Origin: Bacteroidetes bacterium GWA2_40_15
GTDB lineage: Bacteria; Bacteroidota; Bacteroidia; Bacteroidales; VadinHA17
Reading direction: 5' to 3'
DNA length: 64,000 nt
NCBI GenBank assembly: GCA_001768195.1
Contig: MENI01000026.1
Location: 1 to 64,000 of the forward strand
Both the position numbers and the translations under genes were made by a program. Shown here one piece after another: positions 26,261 to 34,705 of this stretch (its first letter is position 1; each line of letters opens with the position of its first letter). Below the pieces are notes generated by a model. It was not told the origin of the DNA and did not search any database. It saw only the letters and a list, made by a program, of their open reading frames with translations.

Positions 26261-27943
26261 TTAAACCAGCTTCTTATACTTGATTCTCACCGGAGTAGTA
26301 TCGGCAACACTCTTCCTGTAATTCTCCTCATAATCAGAGTAATTGCCTTCAAACCAAACAACTTTTGAATTGCCCTCAAATGCAAGCATGTGAGTAGTGA
26401 CCCTGTCGAGGAACCACCTGTCGTGAGATATTATGACTGCACATCCTGCAAAATTTTCAAGTCCTTCTTCGAGGGCCCGCAGGGTATTTACGTCAATATC
26501 GTTTGTAGGTTCGTCAAGAAGCAGGACATTCGCCCCCGACTTAAGCGTAAGCGCAAGATGGAGCCTGTTTCTCTCGCCTCCTGACAGTATGCCACACTTC
26601 TTCTCCTGATCGGCTCCTGTGAAATTAAAACGGGCAACGTAAGCCCTGGCATTAACCAGGCGGTTTCCGACCATTACATCCTGCTGACCTCCCGAAATAA
26701 CTTCATAGACAGTTTTTGCCGGATCAATTGCAACATGAGCCTGATCAACATATCCAAGAGTGACGGTTTCTCCTATGCTGAAGGTACCTCTTGTTGCCTT
26801 CTCCTGCTCCATAATCATCCTGAAAAGGGTTGTTTTTCCGGCGCCATTTGGTCCTATTACACCTACAATACCATTGGGCGGAAGATTAAAATCGAGATCC
26901 TCGAAAAGAACCTTGTCATCAAATGCCTTTGTAACTGATTTTGCTTCAATCACCTTGTCGCCCAGCCTGGGTCCGTTTGGAATGAATATTTCAAGTTTTT
27001 CTTCCTTCAGCTTAATATCCTGGTTAAGTAAATTCTCATAGGCTCCAAGTCTTGCCTTTGATTTTGCGTGCCGGGCTTTAGGTGACATCCTGACCCATTC
27101 CAGCTCACGCTCAAGTATTTTCCTTCTTTTTACATTGCCTTTCTCTTCCACTTCCAGCCGTTTTGTCTTCTGTTCAAGCCATGAAGAATAGTTACCTTTC
27201 CATGGGATTCCCTCGCCCCTGTCAAGCTCAAGTATCCAGCCTGCTACATTATCCAGAAAATACCTGTCGTGTGTTATACAAATAACAGTACCATGATATT
27301 GTTTAAGAGTTGTTTCGAGCCACTGGACTGATTCAGCATCAAGGTGGTTGGTAGGTTCATCAAGCAGAAGTACATCGGGCTGCTTGAGCAACAGGCGGCA
27401 TAATGCCACTCTTCTACGTTCACCTCCTGAAAGCACATTAACACGGGCATTTCCTTCGGGGCACCTCAGCGCATCCATTGCCCGGTCGAGCTTATGCTCG
27501 ATGTTCCAGCCGTCGTGATAATCAATTTTCTCCTGGAGAACTGCCTGGCGGTCCATAAGCTGTTGCATCTTATCAGGGTTTTCATAAACCTCAGGCTCGC
27601 CAAAGCTGTTATTTATCTTTTCATACTCCTGAATGATATCCATTATCTCCTTCACCCCCTCTTCAACTATCTCTCTCACTGTACGGCTTTCATCAAGCAA
27701 TGGATCCTGTGACAGATGTCCGACAGTATAACCCGGCAGAAAAGTTACATCTCCCTGGTACTCTTTTTCCAATCCTGCAATTATCTTCAGAAGGGTTGAT
27801 TTACCGGAGCCATTGAGACCAATGATACCGATCTTGGCGCCAAGGAAAAACGAGAGGGATATGTCCTTAAGTACCTGCCTGTGAGGCGGAAATGTCTTTC
27901 CAACCCTGTACATTGAAAAAATTATCTTATTGTCTTCAGCCAT
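26261..27943 (-). CDS. ettA: Energy-dependent translational throttle protein EttA
   Basis: ABC-F protein that binds the ribosomal E site and gates entry into elongation according to ATP/ADP level. The 560-residue protein has two ABC domains: Walker A GLNGSGKST with signature LSGGERRRVALC, then GPNGAGKTT with LSGGERNRLHLAL. Both Walker B segments read LLLDEPTN. The linker carries the charged helices typical of the tRNA-contact motif (KRRKILERELEWVRMSP). Length equals the usual ~555. It is preceded by a consensus promoter that merges into a palindromic repeat. Confidence 0.95.
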   Translation of the reverse strand: MAEDNKIIFSMYRVGKTFPPHRQVLKDISLSFFLGAKIGIIGLNGSGKSTLLKIIAGLEKEYQGDVTFLPGYTVGHLSQDPLLDESRTVREIVEEGVKEIMDIIQEYEKINNSFGEPEVYENPDKMQQLMDRQAVLQEKIDYHDGWNIEHKLDRAMDALRCPEGNARVNVLSGGERRRVALCRLLLKQPDVLLLDEPTNHLDAESVQWLETTLKQYHGTVICITHDRYFLDNVAGWILELDRGEGIPWKGNYSSWLEQKTKRLEVEEKGNVKRRKILERELEWVRMSPKARHAKSKARLGAYENLLNQDIKLKEEKLEIFIPNGPRLGDKVIEAKSVTKAFDDKVLFEDLDFNLPPNGIVGVIGPNGAGKTTLFRMIMEQEKATRGTFSIGETVTLGYVDQAHVAIDPAKTVYEVISGGQQDVMVGNRLVNARAYVARFNFTGADQEKKCGILSGGERNRLHLALTLKSGANVLLLDEPTNDIDVNTLRALEEGLENFAGCAVIISHDRWFLDRVTTHMLAFEGNSKVVWFEGNYSDYEENYRKSVADTTPVRIKYKKLV

Positions 27944-27966
27944 GGGTGAGAAATTAAATTATCTGA

Positions 27967-27974
27967 CAAAAATA
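27967..27974 (-). promoter_or_regulatory. -7 promoter element of ettA
   Basis: The minus strand reads TATTTTTG, an exact TAnnTTTG, 23 nt before the ATG. Its upstream end overlaps the palindrome at 27973-28007, so the hairpin occupies the region where the -33 element should be. Confidence 0.55.
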
Positions 27975-28057
27975 CGTATAGACGCACAAATTGCGCGTCT
28001 ATACGTAATATTTTTTGCTTTGTTACCGGTACAAACGCGCAAATTGCGCGTCTGTAC
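27973..28057. repeat. Two related GCGCAATTTGCGC-type palindromes
   Basis: tacgtatagacgc and gcgtctatacgta (27973-28007) flank a short core, and gtac-aaacgcgc and gcgcgtctgtac (28029-28057) form a second copy with the same core caaattgcgcgtct. Repeats of this GCGCAATTTGCGC type are very common in intergenic DNA of Bacteroidota and cyanobacteria. They sit between the ettA promoter and the end of the next membrane-protein gene. Confidence 0.8.
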
Positions 28058-28076
28058 AACCACGGGTTTTCGTATG

Positions 28077-28469
28077 TTATTGTGTAATTTCCTGTTTCTT
28101 CTCGAATATTTTAACAGTATCATCCTGCAGCAATACCCATAATGAATAGACCCCTTTAAGAGTACCGATCGGAATATTAAGACAACCGAGGGCTGCAACC
28201 ACTATTACCAGGTACCTTGCCCATGGCAGGTGCGATAGTAACCCAATTCCTCCAACCAGGCCAAGAGTCGACATGAATCCGATAAGAAGGGGAAGGCTGA
28301 GGGAGAGAAATTTAAGCACCATATTGGGCACCTCTTCCCCCTCTACAAAACCTCTGGCAAAATTAAGAGCAAAGAATACTGCTACTGCTCCTATCAGACC
28401 AAGCAGTCCGAAGCCGATGTGTATAGCTCCTACCACGGTCACATGTTTTTTCATCTTTGAATCTTCCAT
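28077..28469 (-). CDS. Small four-helix membrane protein
   Basis: The 130-residue protein has four hydrophobic helices (VVGAIHIGFGLLGLIGAVAVFF, LSLPLLIGFMSTLGLVGGIGLL, YLVIVVAALGCLNIPIGTL, and YSLWVLLQD). It resembles common Bacteroidota membrane proteins of unknown role with a GLLGLIG first helix. The gene is on the ettA strand, upstream of it, but separated by the palindromes and the ettA promoter. No function is proposed. Confidence 0.65.
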   Translation of the reverse strand: MEDSKMKKHVTVVGAIHIGFGLLGLIGAVAVFFALNFARGFVEGEEVPNMVLKFLSLSLPLLIGFMSTLGLVGGIGLLSHLPWARYLVIVVAALGCLNIPIGTLKGVYSLWVLLQDDTVKIFEKKQEITQ

Positions 28470-28596
28470 GACAAATAGTTTTTATGCAATTTATGATAAT
28501 TTTCATTCCTGTCTAAATGACTGGTCATTTCAACGATTGATGCATCCTTGCAGGTTTAATTTTTAACATAAACCTATTTTAATTCGATAAATGTTC

Positions 28597-28623
28597 TTTG
28601 AAGCAAGAGTTTTAATATCTTTG
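28597..28623 (+). promoter_or_regulatory. Promoter of the small Cys-rich lipoprotein gene
   Basis: TATCTTTG at 28616-28623 is an exact TAnnTTTG -7 element, 18 nt before the ATG. A TTTG at 28597-28600 could be the -33 element, though the 15-bp spacing is short. Confidence 0.5.
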
Positions 28624-28641
28624 AACTGAAATTATTAAGGT

Positions 28642-28869
28642 ATGAAAAGAAAAATTTTATTTGGAACAGGTTTTCTGTTTGTTGCATGGGCATTTACTTC
28701 CTGTGAAGCTCTTGGTGATTGCGGATTTTGCAAAAATGTCACTTATGAGAATGGCGTTGTAATTAATTCGGGTACAGAAACTGAGTATTGCGGTACTGAT
28801 TTAGTTACACAAAAGGCCAAACCTGATGTTACAATTGGTTCATATACCACCAAGGTTGAGTGCCGTTAA
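28642..28869 (+). CDS. Small cysteine-rich lipoprotein
   Basis: The 75-residue precursor has a lipoprotein signal ending AFTSC (Cys21), leaving a 55-residue mature protein with four more cysteines (GDCGFC, EYCGTD, VECR). Two of them form a CxxC. Disulfides or metal binding are possible; nothing further can be said. The gene has its own promoter. Its stop overlaps by 4 nt the stop of the converging phosphatase gene. Confidence 0.65.
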   Translation: MKRKILFGTGFLFVAWAFTSCEALGDCGFCKNVTYENGVVINSGTETEYCGTDLVTQKAKPDVTIGSYTTKVECR

Positions 28870-30758
28870 TATCGCACACCAATAAGTGTTACATCGTCAA
28901 CCTGTGGGCTGTCGCCGCGCCACTCTTCGAATATTTCACTAAGTCTCTCACCTTGCTGAAGCATTGGCTTGTCGGCCATTGACACTATTGTTTCCTTAAG
29001 CTGTGCTGTCATAAATTTCTTCTGCTTCGGTCCGCCAAACTGGTCGGCATATCCATCTGAGAATATATAGAATGCATCACCCTTCTTAAGTTCAATTGTA
29101 TGGAGAGTGAACGGGACCATCTTGTAGTGAATTGCAACAGGCATCTTATCGGCGCGATAATGTATTAACTCCCTTCCTCTGACCAGGTAAAGAGGATTAT
29201 TTGCCCCTGCATAATACAATATATCCTTTTCAAAATCGACAACACAGATGGCGATATCCATTCCGTCCTTAACGCTATCCTCATCTGCAGCCTGGTTCAA
29301 TGCTGTTATTATTCCATGCCGAAGTTCTTCAATGATCTGATCAGGCATAAATATATGCTTACTCGTTACGATCTCATTCAGCATGGTTACCCCCAGCATG
29401 CTCATAAAAGCACCCGGTACGCCGTGTCCTGTACAGTCTGCAGCAATGATGATCTGAAGTTTTCCCTGTGATGATACCCAGTAAAAGTCGCCGCTGACAA
29501 TGGCAAGAGGCTTGTAAAGAACAAAATGTTCGAGTTTATCGCTGAAGAGTTCGAGTGATGGTATAAGTGCCGTCTGTATCCTTTTGGCATACATTATACT
29601 GTCGGTAATATGCTTCTTCTGGTAAGCAATCTGGTCACGTTGTGCGGCGGCAAGATCTCTCTGCTTTTCAATCTCATCCTTCTGGAGGGAAATAGTCCGG
29701 TTTTTCTCTTCAAGCTTGATATTTGCCTCTTTTTTGATTCTGTATCCCCTGTAAATATAGTATCCCAGGAAGCTGACCAGCAGCAGAGCAAAAAGGACAA
29801 AGTAGAGAATAAGCTTTTGTTTTTCCAGTGTCTCAAGCTGGACTTTTATTCTGCCTTCCTGTTCTGCAATCTTGCTTAACTGCTCATCAATGCGTGCAAT
29901 CTGAATGGAAATTTTTTCCTTCTGGCTTGCCAGAGTATCCTGCTGTACCTTAACCTCTTTTTGCTGAACCGATATTGTATTCCTTTGGACAGAGATCTCT
30001 CCCTGCTGCCTGTTTATCTGCACAAACTGCTTTTCGAGTACCTTCTGTTTTTCGTTCAGTGTCTTTTCCTTTTCAACTATCTCCTTATCGAGGCTGTCGA
30101 GTAATGCCCGCTGCTTGAGTATTTCCTGCTTCTGAATATCAATGGTCTCCAGCTGCTGTCTGATTGTCTCCTTCTGGACCTCAATCTCCCGGCTTGCTAT
30201 ATCAAACAGATTCTGCCAGTCTTCCTTTGTTTTAATGGCAGTGAAGAGAAGAGTTTCAGGAACTGACATTTTTTCCTTTTTGATATACTCTTCATTAATA
30301 TCAAACCTTGGTTTGCCTTCTACAACAATAAAATTCATCATCGATTCACGGAACTCATATCCTTCGGTAATAAGCATGGTCTGCTGACCTTCAATCATCT
30401 TCTTTATCTTGTCAAGATTAAAGCCTGCATTCATATTTACATACAGTACCTGACAGTGGGTAACACTTTCAAGATTTCTGAATCCTGCAACAGTTACAGG
30501 TTTATCCTGAATTCTGTTTCTTGTCTTGGCAAGATTGCCCATCTCATTAATAAGATCATAATCGCCAAGCAAAACTCCTATTTTGAAGGTTGAAGAGTCA
30601 GCGAATCCCGGACCATAATCTACATATTTTGCCAGGTCAAAAACGTACAAGGCTCTGGTAGGGTTATCAAAACCCACCTGGGCAAATGAATTACTTACCA
30701 GTATTAACAATCCTGACATCAGGATTGGAATTCTCAGGAAACGGAAGCTTTTAGACAT
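28866..30758 (-). CDS. YfiR-like sensor, coiled coil and SpoIIE/PP2C phosphatase
   Basis: The 630-residue protein has a signal peptide (to SFAQ), a YfiR-like periplasmic domain (DUF4154, ~30-165), and a long coiled coil (~190-315) with seven-residue I-x-x-Q steps (ISVQRNT, ISVQQKE). One membrane helix follows (~317-336), then a second coiled coil and a cytoplasmic SpoIIE-type phosphatase (~395-630) beginning YAKRIQTALIP. Metal-binding GDFYW, AADCTGHG, FSDGYADQ and DDVTLIG are intact. YfiR domains sense periplasmic redox or envelope state, so the protein probably passes such a signal to a phosphoprotein in the cytoplasm. A receiver-only regulator is divergent 170 bp away. Confidence 0.87.
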   Translation of the reverse strand: MSKSFRFLRIPILMSGLLILVSNSFAQVGFDNPTRALYVFDLAKYVDYGPGFADSSTFKIGVLLGDYDLINEMGNLAKTRNRIQDKPVTVAGFRNLESVTHCQVLYVNMNAGFNLDKIKKMIEGQQTMLITEGYEFRESMMNFIVVEGKPRFDINEEYIKKEKMSVPETLLFTAIKTKEDWQNLFDIASREIEVQKETIRQQLETIDIQKQEILKQRALLDSLDKEIVEKEKTLNEKQKVLEKQFVQINRQQGEISVQRNTISVQQKEVKVQQDTLASQKEKISIQIARIDEQLSKIAEQEGRIKVQLETLEKQKLILYFVLFALLLVSFLGYYIYRGYRIKKEANIKLEEKNRTISLQKDEIEKQRDLAAAQRDQIAYQKKHITDSIMYAKRIQTALIPSLELFSDKLEHFVLYKPLAIVSGDFYWVSSQGKLQIIIAADCTGHGVPGAFMSMLGVTMLNEIVTSKHIFMPDQIIEELRHGIITALNQAADEDSVKDGMDIAICVVDFEKDILYYAGANNPLYLVRGRELIHYRADKMPVAIHYKMVPFTLHTIELKKGDAFYIFSDGYADQFGGPKQKKFMTAQLKETIVSMADKPMLQQGERLSEIFEEWRGDSPQVDDVTLIGVRY

Positions 30759-30927
30759 GATAATGCAGGTTTATTAATACGAATTTGCACAATTTTATTC
30801 AGTAAACCAAATATCAATATAGCATCAAAACAGATAAATGTTGATAAAATGTTAATAATTGGCCTTTTTATCAAAACTAAGGTACTGATCTTATCGTAAT
30901 TTTATTCATGTTTAAACAAAACTGTGA

Positions 30928-31350
30928 ATGGGATTGACAATATACACCTTAGAACTATATAGCAAGAACATAGTTATTGTTGAAGATGATATTTATTCAA
31001 TCAAGTATTATGAAACTCTTCTGAAGAATACTGGTGCCTCAGTCACAATACTTCGTTCAGGTCTGGAATTCATTGAATACATAAAGCAGGGAGACCGGAA
31101 GATTGACTTTATATTCATGGACTTCCTGATACCGCTGGTAAACGGTATTGACTGCATAAGGATTTACCGCAAATCAAATAAGGATACTCCGATAGTAATG
31201 CTAACGGCCTATACCTCTGAGCAGACTAAAACGGAAGCATATATTGCAGGATGCAATGAATATGTTTTAAAACCTGTCTATTGCGAGAAATTAATGTTCC
31301 TTCTTGATAAGTATCTTAAAGAGGAAACACCGGTTCATCTGAGATTCTGA
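30928..31350 (+). CDS. Receiver-only response regulator
   Basis: The 140-residue protein is a single CheY-like receiver domain. The acidic pocket is VEDD (Glu19-Asp21), the phospho-acceptor is Asp65 in FMDFLIP, the switch Thr is in MLTAYT, and the conserved Lys is in VLKPV. There is no output domain, so it would work by protein contact. It is divergent from the YfiR-SpoIIE phosphatase gene; a functional pair is plausible but unproven. Confidence 0.9.
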   Translation: MGLTIYTLELYSKNIVIVEDDIYSIKYYETLLKNTGASVTILRSGLEFIEYIKQGDRKIDFIFMDFLIPLVNGIDCIRIYRKSNKDTPIVMLTAYTSEQTKTEAYIAGCNEYVLKPVYCEKLMFLLDKYLKEETPVHLRF

Positions 31351-31362
31351 ACTTTATCACCT

Positions 31363-34300
31363 TCACCTCAACCCGGAGGAGGGCTGGAGCCTTGTCATAT
31401 AATTGGCATAATAGGCTTCCAGTTTATCATTTAATTCCCCTGATAATTCTGCCTTTCCATACTTTTCACAGGAGTTGGCAACACGGGAGGTATACTGTAT
31501 TGCAGTCTGGATTTCATATTCCGCAGAATTAATGATATAAGGATCCTGCTTCAGGAAATAATCAAGTCTTTCAAAATAATAATCGCGAAAAGACAGAGTC
31601 ATATCAACTGCTTTCTCAATTCCCCCGGCTGCATAATATGAATCAATAATATCAGCTACATAAGGATCATAGGGAACTTTATTCAAAGGAAGCTCTTCCA
31701 TGCATCTGTCAAGTACAGCTATTGCCTTTTCATTTCTCCCTTCTTCAGTAAGTGCTTTGGCAAGACGTGCATAATTCATGCGCGCTTTTACAACAATAAG
31801 TGTTCGCTTATGGTTATAATCAATATTCACACCTTCCTCCTTTGCTCCACCCCATACAAATTTATTGATCATATTCTCGTAAAGGATATCACTGTTGATT
31901 CGGCCATATTCAATCCAGCTTTTATTCTGCGATTTTACCGGAACAAGCCTGTAAGCAAGTCCTTCAAGCTGAAAATACTCCTCGAGCCCAAATGCATCAT
32001 TGTGATAGCCGGTAACGAAATATATGGGACGTTCCCAGTTATTGTGGGCCAGTATATCGAGAACTATCAGCTGACTTTTAAGAATTGAATTTCCCTTGAG
32101 AGTTATATCGATATACGGTACGATCTTACCTGCATCTTCCGGCTTTACGGTTCCTGATGCAATTACTTTCTGAGCATCAACAGGAATCCTTATTGTCCTT
32201 GTAGGAATAATATCGAGTAATTCAGTTGCAGAAACCTGTACTTTAGTCCCCTTGTTATCGCTGTTAATCCAATCGATAACTGTTGAAACATCAACAGGAT
32301 CCTTTGTCTTCTCAACAATGAAGATCTGGTTATTGATACCATCGTAATATTTTTTTACCGGCAAAGTAACAGGAAGAGGATCAGAAAGGTATGTTTTATG
32401 TTTCATTTGCGTAATGTACCAGTCTGTATTCAGAAGCATAAGGTTACAAACTCTTACATCTGTACGTTTACCCTCAACTTCCTGTGCATACCATAAAGGG
32501 AATGTGTCATTATCACCATTGGTAAACAGTATTGCATCAGGGGCACATGAATTAAGGTAATTGAAGGCCACATCCCTGGCAAGATATCTTCCTGATCTGT
32601 CGTGGTCATCCCAGTTCTCCGCTGCCATAATTGAAGGTACTGCGAGCAGGCATAATAATCCTGCTGCAGGGGCAGCAATTTTTTCACCTGTCAGCTTCGA
32701 TAGCAACTCAAAGATCCCAAGCACTCCCAACCCAATCCAGACCGAATAGAAATAAAATGATCCTACATAGGCATAATCCCTTTCCCTCGGCTGGTTAGGG
32801 TATTGATTCAGATAAAATACAATGGCTATACCTGTCATTACAAACAGAAGAAGAACTATACCCCAGTTTTTGTTATCGCGATTCAACTGGTAAAAGACTC
32901 CGCCAAGACCCAGGAGGAATGGCAGCAGAAAATACCTGTTGCGTGATGTGTCATTTTTCATGTCAGAAGGAAGTTCTCCCTTTCCAAGCCTTGCTTCATC
33001 CAGCAACTTTATCCCGGTGAGCCAGTTACCATTCAGTGCTCCGCCTGATCCCTGGGTATCATTCTGCTTACCGGAGAAATTCCACATAAAATATCTGAAG
33101 TACATATACCCGAACTGATAGGAGAACATAAACCTCATATTCTCAATAAATGTTGGTTTCCTTATAATTTTCTTTTCTCCTGACGGATCTGTGACCTGAA
33201 GAGGAGTTCCTTTTATCTCTCCCCATTCCTCATATATTTGCCGATGGTCGCTCTGATCGCTCCATACCCTTGGGAAAACCGTTATAAAACGAGGATCATA
33301 TTCCCTTTCGAGATTTTTACCCGTAATAATATATTTCCCGTCCTCAAGTGCATATTTTGGTTTCCCGTCCTTGTAATCTGTTACCGGAGCATTATAATAC
33401 GCGCCTCTGAACAGAGGCCTTTCACCATATTGTTCCCTGTTCAGGAAGTATAAAAGATTAAATGGATTCGAAGGATTATTTTCATTCAGAGGAGTATTGG
33501 CAGAGGATCGGATAACAATTATGGCATTGGTCGAATAACCGATAAGAATTACCATTATTGCTGTCATGGCTGTATTAAGCACACTTCTGCTTTTCCCTGC
33601 TGTGTACCATACAATACCCGAAACAGCCAGTAATACAAGTAAATTAAAAAAGAGCGAATCTGAAACGAGCCATATTCCTGTAAAAAAGAGTGCAGAGACA
33701 GAAAAAAGTACATTCATTGAAACGCTCCCTGAGGTAAAGGAGTATTTTACAGCAAAAATGAACAGAATTGTCAGAAGGATCATATGTATAACCATGCCGG
33801 AATTTGATGGCATACCGAGGGAATTGATAAAAAACAGGTCAAACCTGGAGGAGATAGTTACCACGCCCGGCATTACTCCGTACATCACCAGTGCAAGAAT
33901 TACAACAGAAGCCGCTAATGAAATTGCAAGACCTTTCCACGAAAACTCATATTTCCTGAAATAATATACCAGCACGATAGCCGGCAATGCCAGTAGGTTA
34001 AGCAGGTGTACCCCTATAGACAAACCCATTAGAAATGCAATCAGAATGATCCACCTGTCGGCATACTTTTCATCTGCTACATCTTCCCATTTAAGTATTG
34101 CCCAGAAAACCACTGCCGTAAAAAAAGATGAGGTGGCATAAACTTCACCCTCAACAGCTGAAAACCAGAATGAATCGGAAAATGTATAGGCCAGCGCGCC
34201 TACTGCTCCTGAGGCCATCACTGCAATAATTTTTGCGAGGCTGAATTTATTTTCATTCCTTATGATTATTTTCCTGCCAAGATGGGTAATGGTCCAGAAA

Positions 34301-34581
34301 AGAAAAAGGATAGTAAAGGCACTGGCTAAAGCTGACATTGAGTTTACCATGGCAGAGACTTTTGAAACATCACCAGCTGCAAAAAGAGTAAAAAAGCGGG
34401 CCATCACCATAAATACCGGGTTCCCCGGAGGATGCCCTACTTCCAGCTTAAACGCCGAAGCGATGAATTCTCCACAATCCCACAGGCTTGCAGTGGGCTC
34501 AATTGTCAGCAGGTAAGTTGCCGATGCAATAAGGAAAACAACCCATCCCGATATATCATTTATCAGCTTGTAACTCTTCAT
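31363..34581 (-). CDS. GT117-family (DUF2723) membrane glycosyltransferase
   Basis: The 1072-residue protein has about a dozen membrane helices in the first ~650 residues and a soluble C-terminal half with TPR-like helices (NYARLAKALTEEGRNEKAIAVLDR). The first loop carries the family box LWDCGEF (Asp35, Glu38) and GHPPGNP, comparable to the acidic loop of protein O-mannosyltransferases. DUF2723 proteins are proposed protein O-glycosyltransferases that use lipid-linked sugar in the inner membrane and are a hallmark of Bacteroidota. The tail of the gene converges with the response regulator with a 12-bp gap. It diverges from the metalloprotease-type gene. Confidence 0.88.
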   Translation of the reverse strand: MKSYKLINDISGWVVFLIASATYLLTIEPTASLWDCGEFIASAFKLEVGHPPGNPVFMVMARFFTLFAAGDVSKVSAMVNSMSALASAFTILFLFWTITHLGRKIIIRNENKFSLAKIIAVMASGAVGALAYTFSDSFWFSAVEGEVYATSSFFTAVVFWAILKWEDVADEKYADRWIILIAFLMGLSIGVHLLNLLALPAIVLVYYFRKYEFSWKGLAISLAASVVILALVMYGVMPGVVTISSRFDLFFINSLGMPSNSGMVIHMILLTILFIFAVKYSFTSGSVSMNVLFSVSALFFTGIWLVSDSLFFNLLVLLAVSGIVWYTAGKSRSVLNTAMTAIMVILIGYSTNAIIVIRSSANTPLNENNPSNPFNLLYFLNREQYGERPLFRGAYYNAPVTDYKDGKPKYALEDGKYIITGKNLEREYDPRFITVFPRVWSDQSDHRQIYEEWGEIKGTPLQVTDPSGEKKIIRKPTFIENMRFMFSYQFGYMYFRYFMWNFSGKQNDTQGSGGALNGNWLTGIKLLDEARLGKGELPSDMKNDTSRNRYFLLPFLLGLGGVFYQLNRDNKNWGIVLLLFVMTGIAIVFYLNQYPNQPRERDYAYVGSFYFYSVWIGLGVLGIFELLSKLTGEKIAAPAAGLLCLLAVPSIMAAENWDDHDRSGRYLARDVAFNYLNSCAPDAILFTNGDNDTFPLWYAQEVEGKRTDVRVCNLMLLNTDWYITQMKHKTYLSDPLPVTLPVKKYYDGINNQIFIVEKTKDPVDVSTVIDWINSDNKGTKVQVSATELLDIIPTRTIRIPVDAQKVIASGTVKPEDAGKIVPYIDITLKGNSILKSQLIVLDILAHNNWERPIYFVTGYHNDAFGLEEYFQLEGLAYRLVPVKSQNKSWIEYGRINSDILYENMINKFVWGGAKEEGVNIDYNHKRTLIVVKARMNYARLAKALTEEGRNEKAIAVLDRCMEELPLNKVPYDPYVADIIDSYYAAGGIEKAVDMTLSFRDYYFERLDYFLKQDPYIINSAEYEIQTAIQYTSRVANSCEKYGKAELSGELNDKLEAYYANYMTRLQPSSGLR

Positions 34582-34705
34582 TCCTATATCTTTTTTAAGA
34601 ATTTGCCCATAAAGAACAGATGACGAAAATACTTATTTTTTTTATACTTTCGCCAGTGACTTAATTTGAAGATAATTACAGAGACTGCTTCTCTTATGAC
34701 CATTT

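Noticed and set aside
28273-28566. 97-codon plus-strand frame opposite the four-helix membrane protein
   Set aside because: It mirrors the hydrophobic gene on the other strand and shows no family signal.
33566-33964. 132-codon plus-strand frame opposite the GT117 gene
   Set aside because: Antisense shadow of a long membrane-protein gene, without domain signal or promoter.
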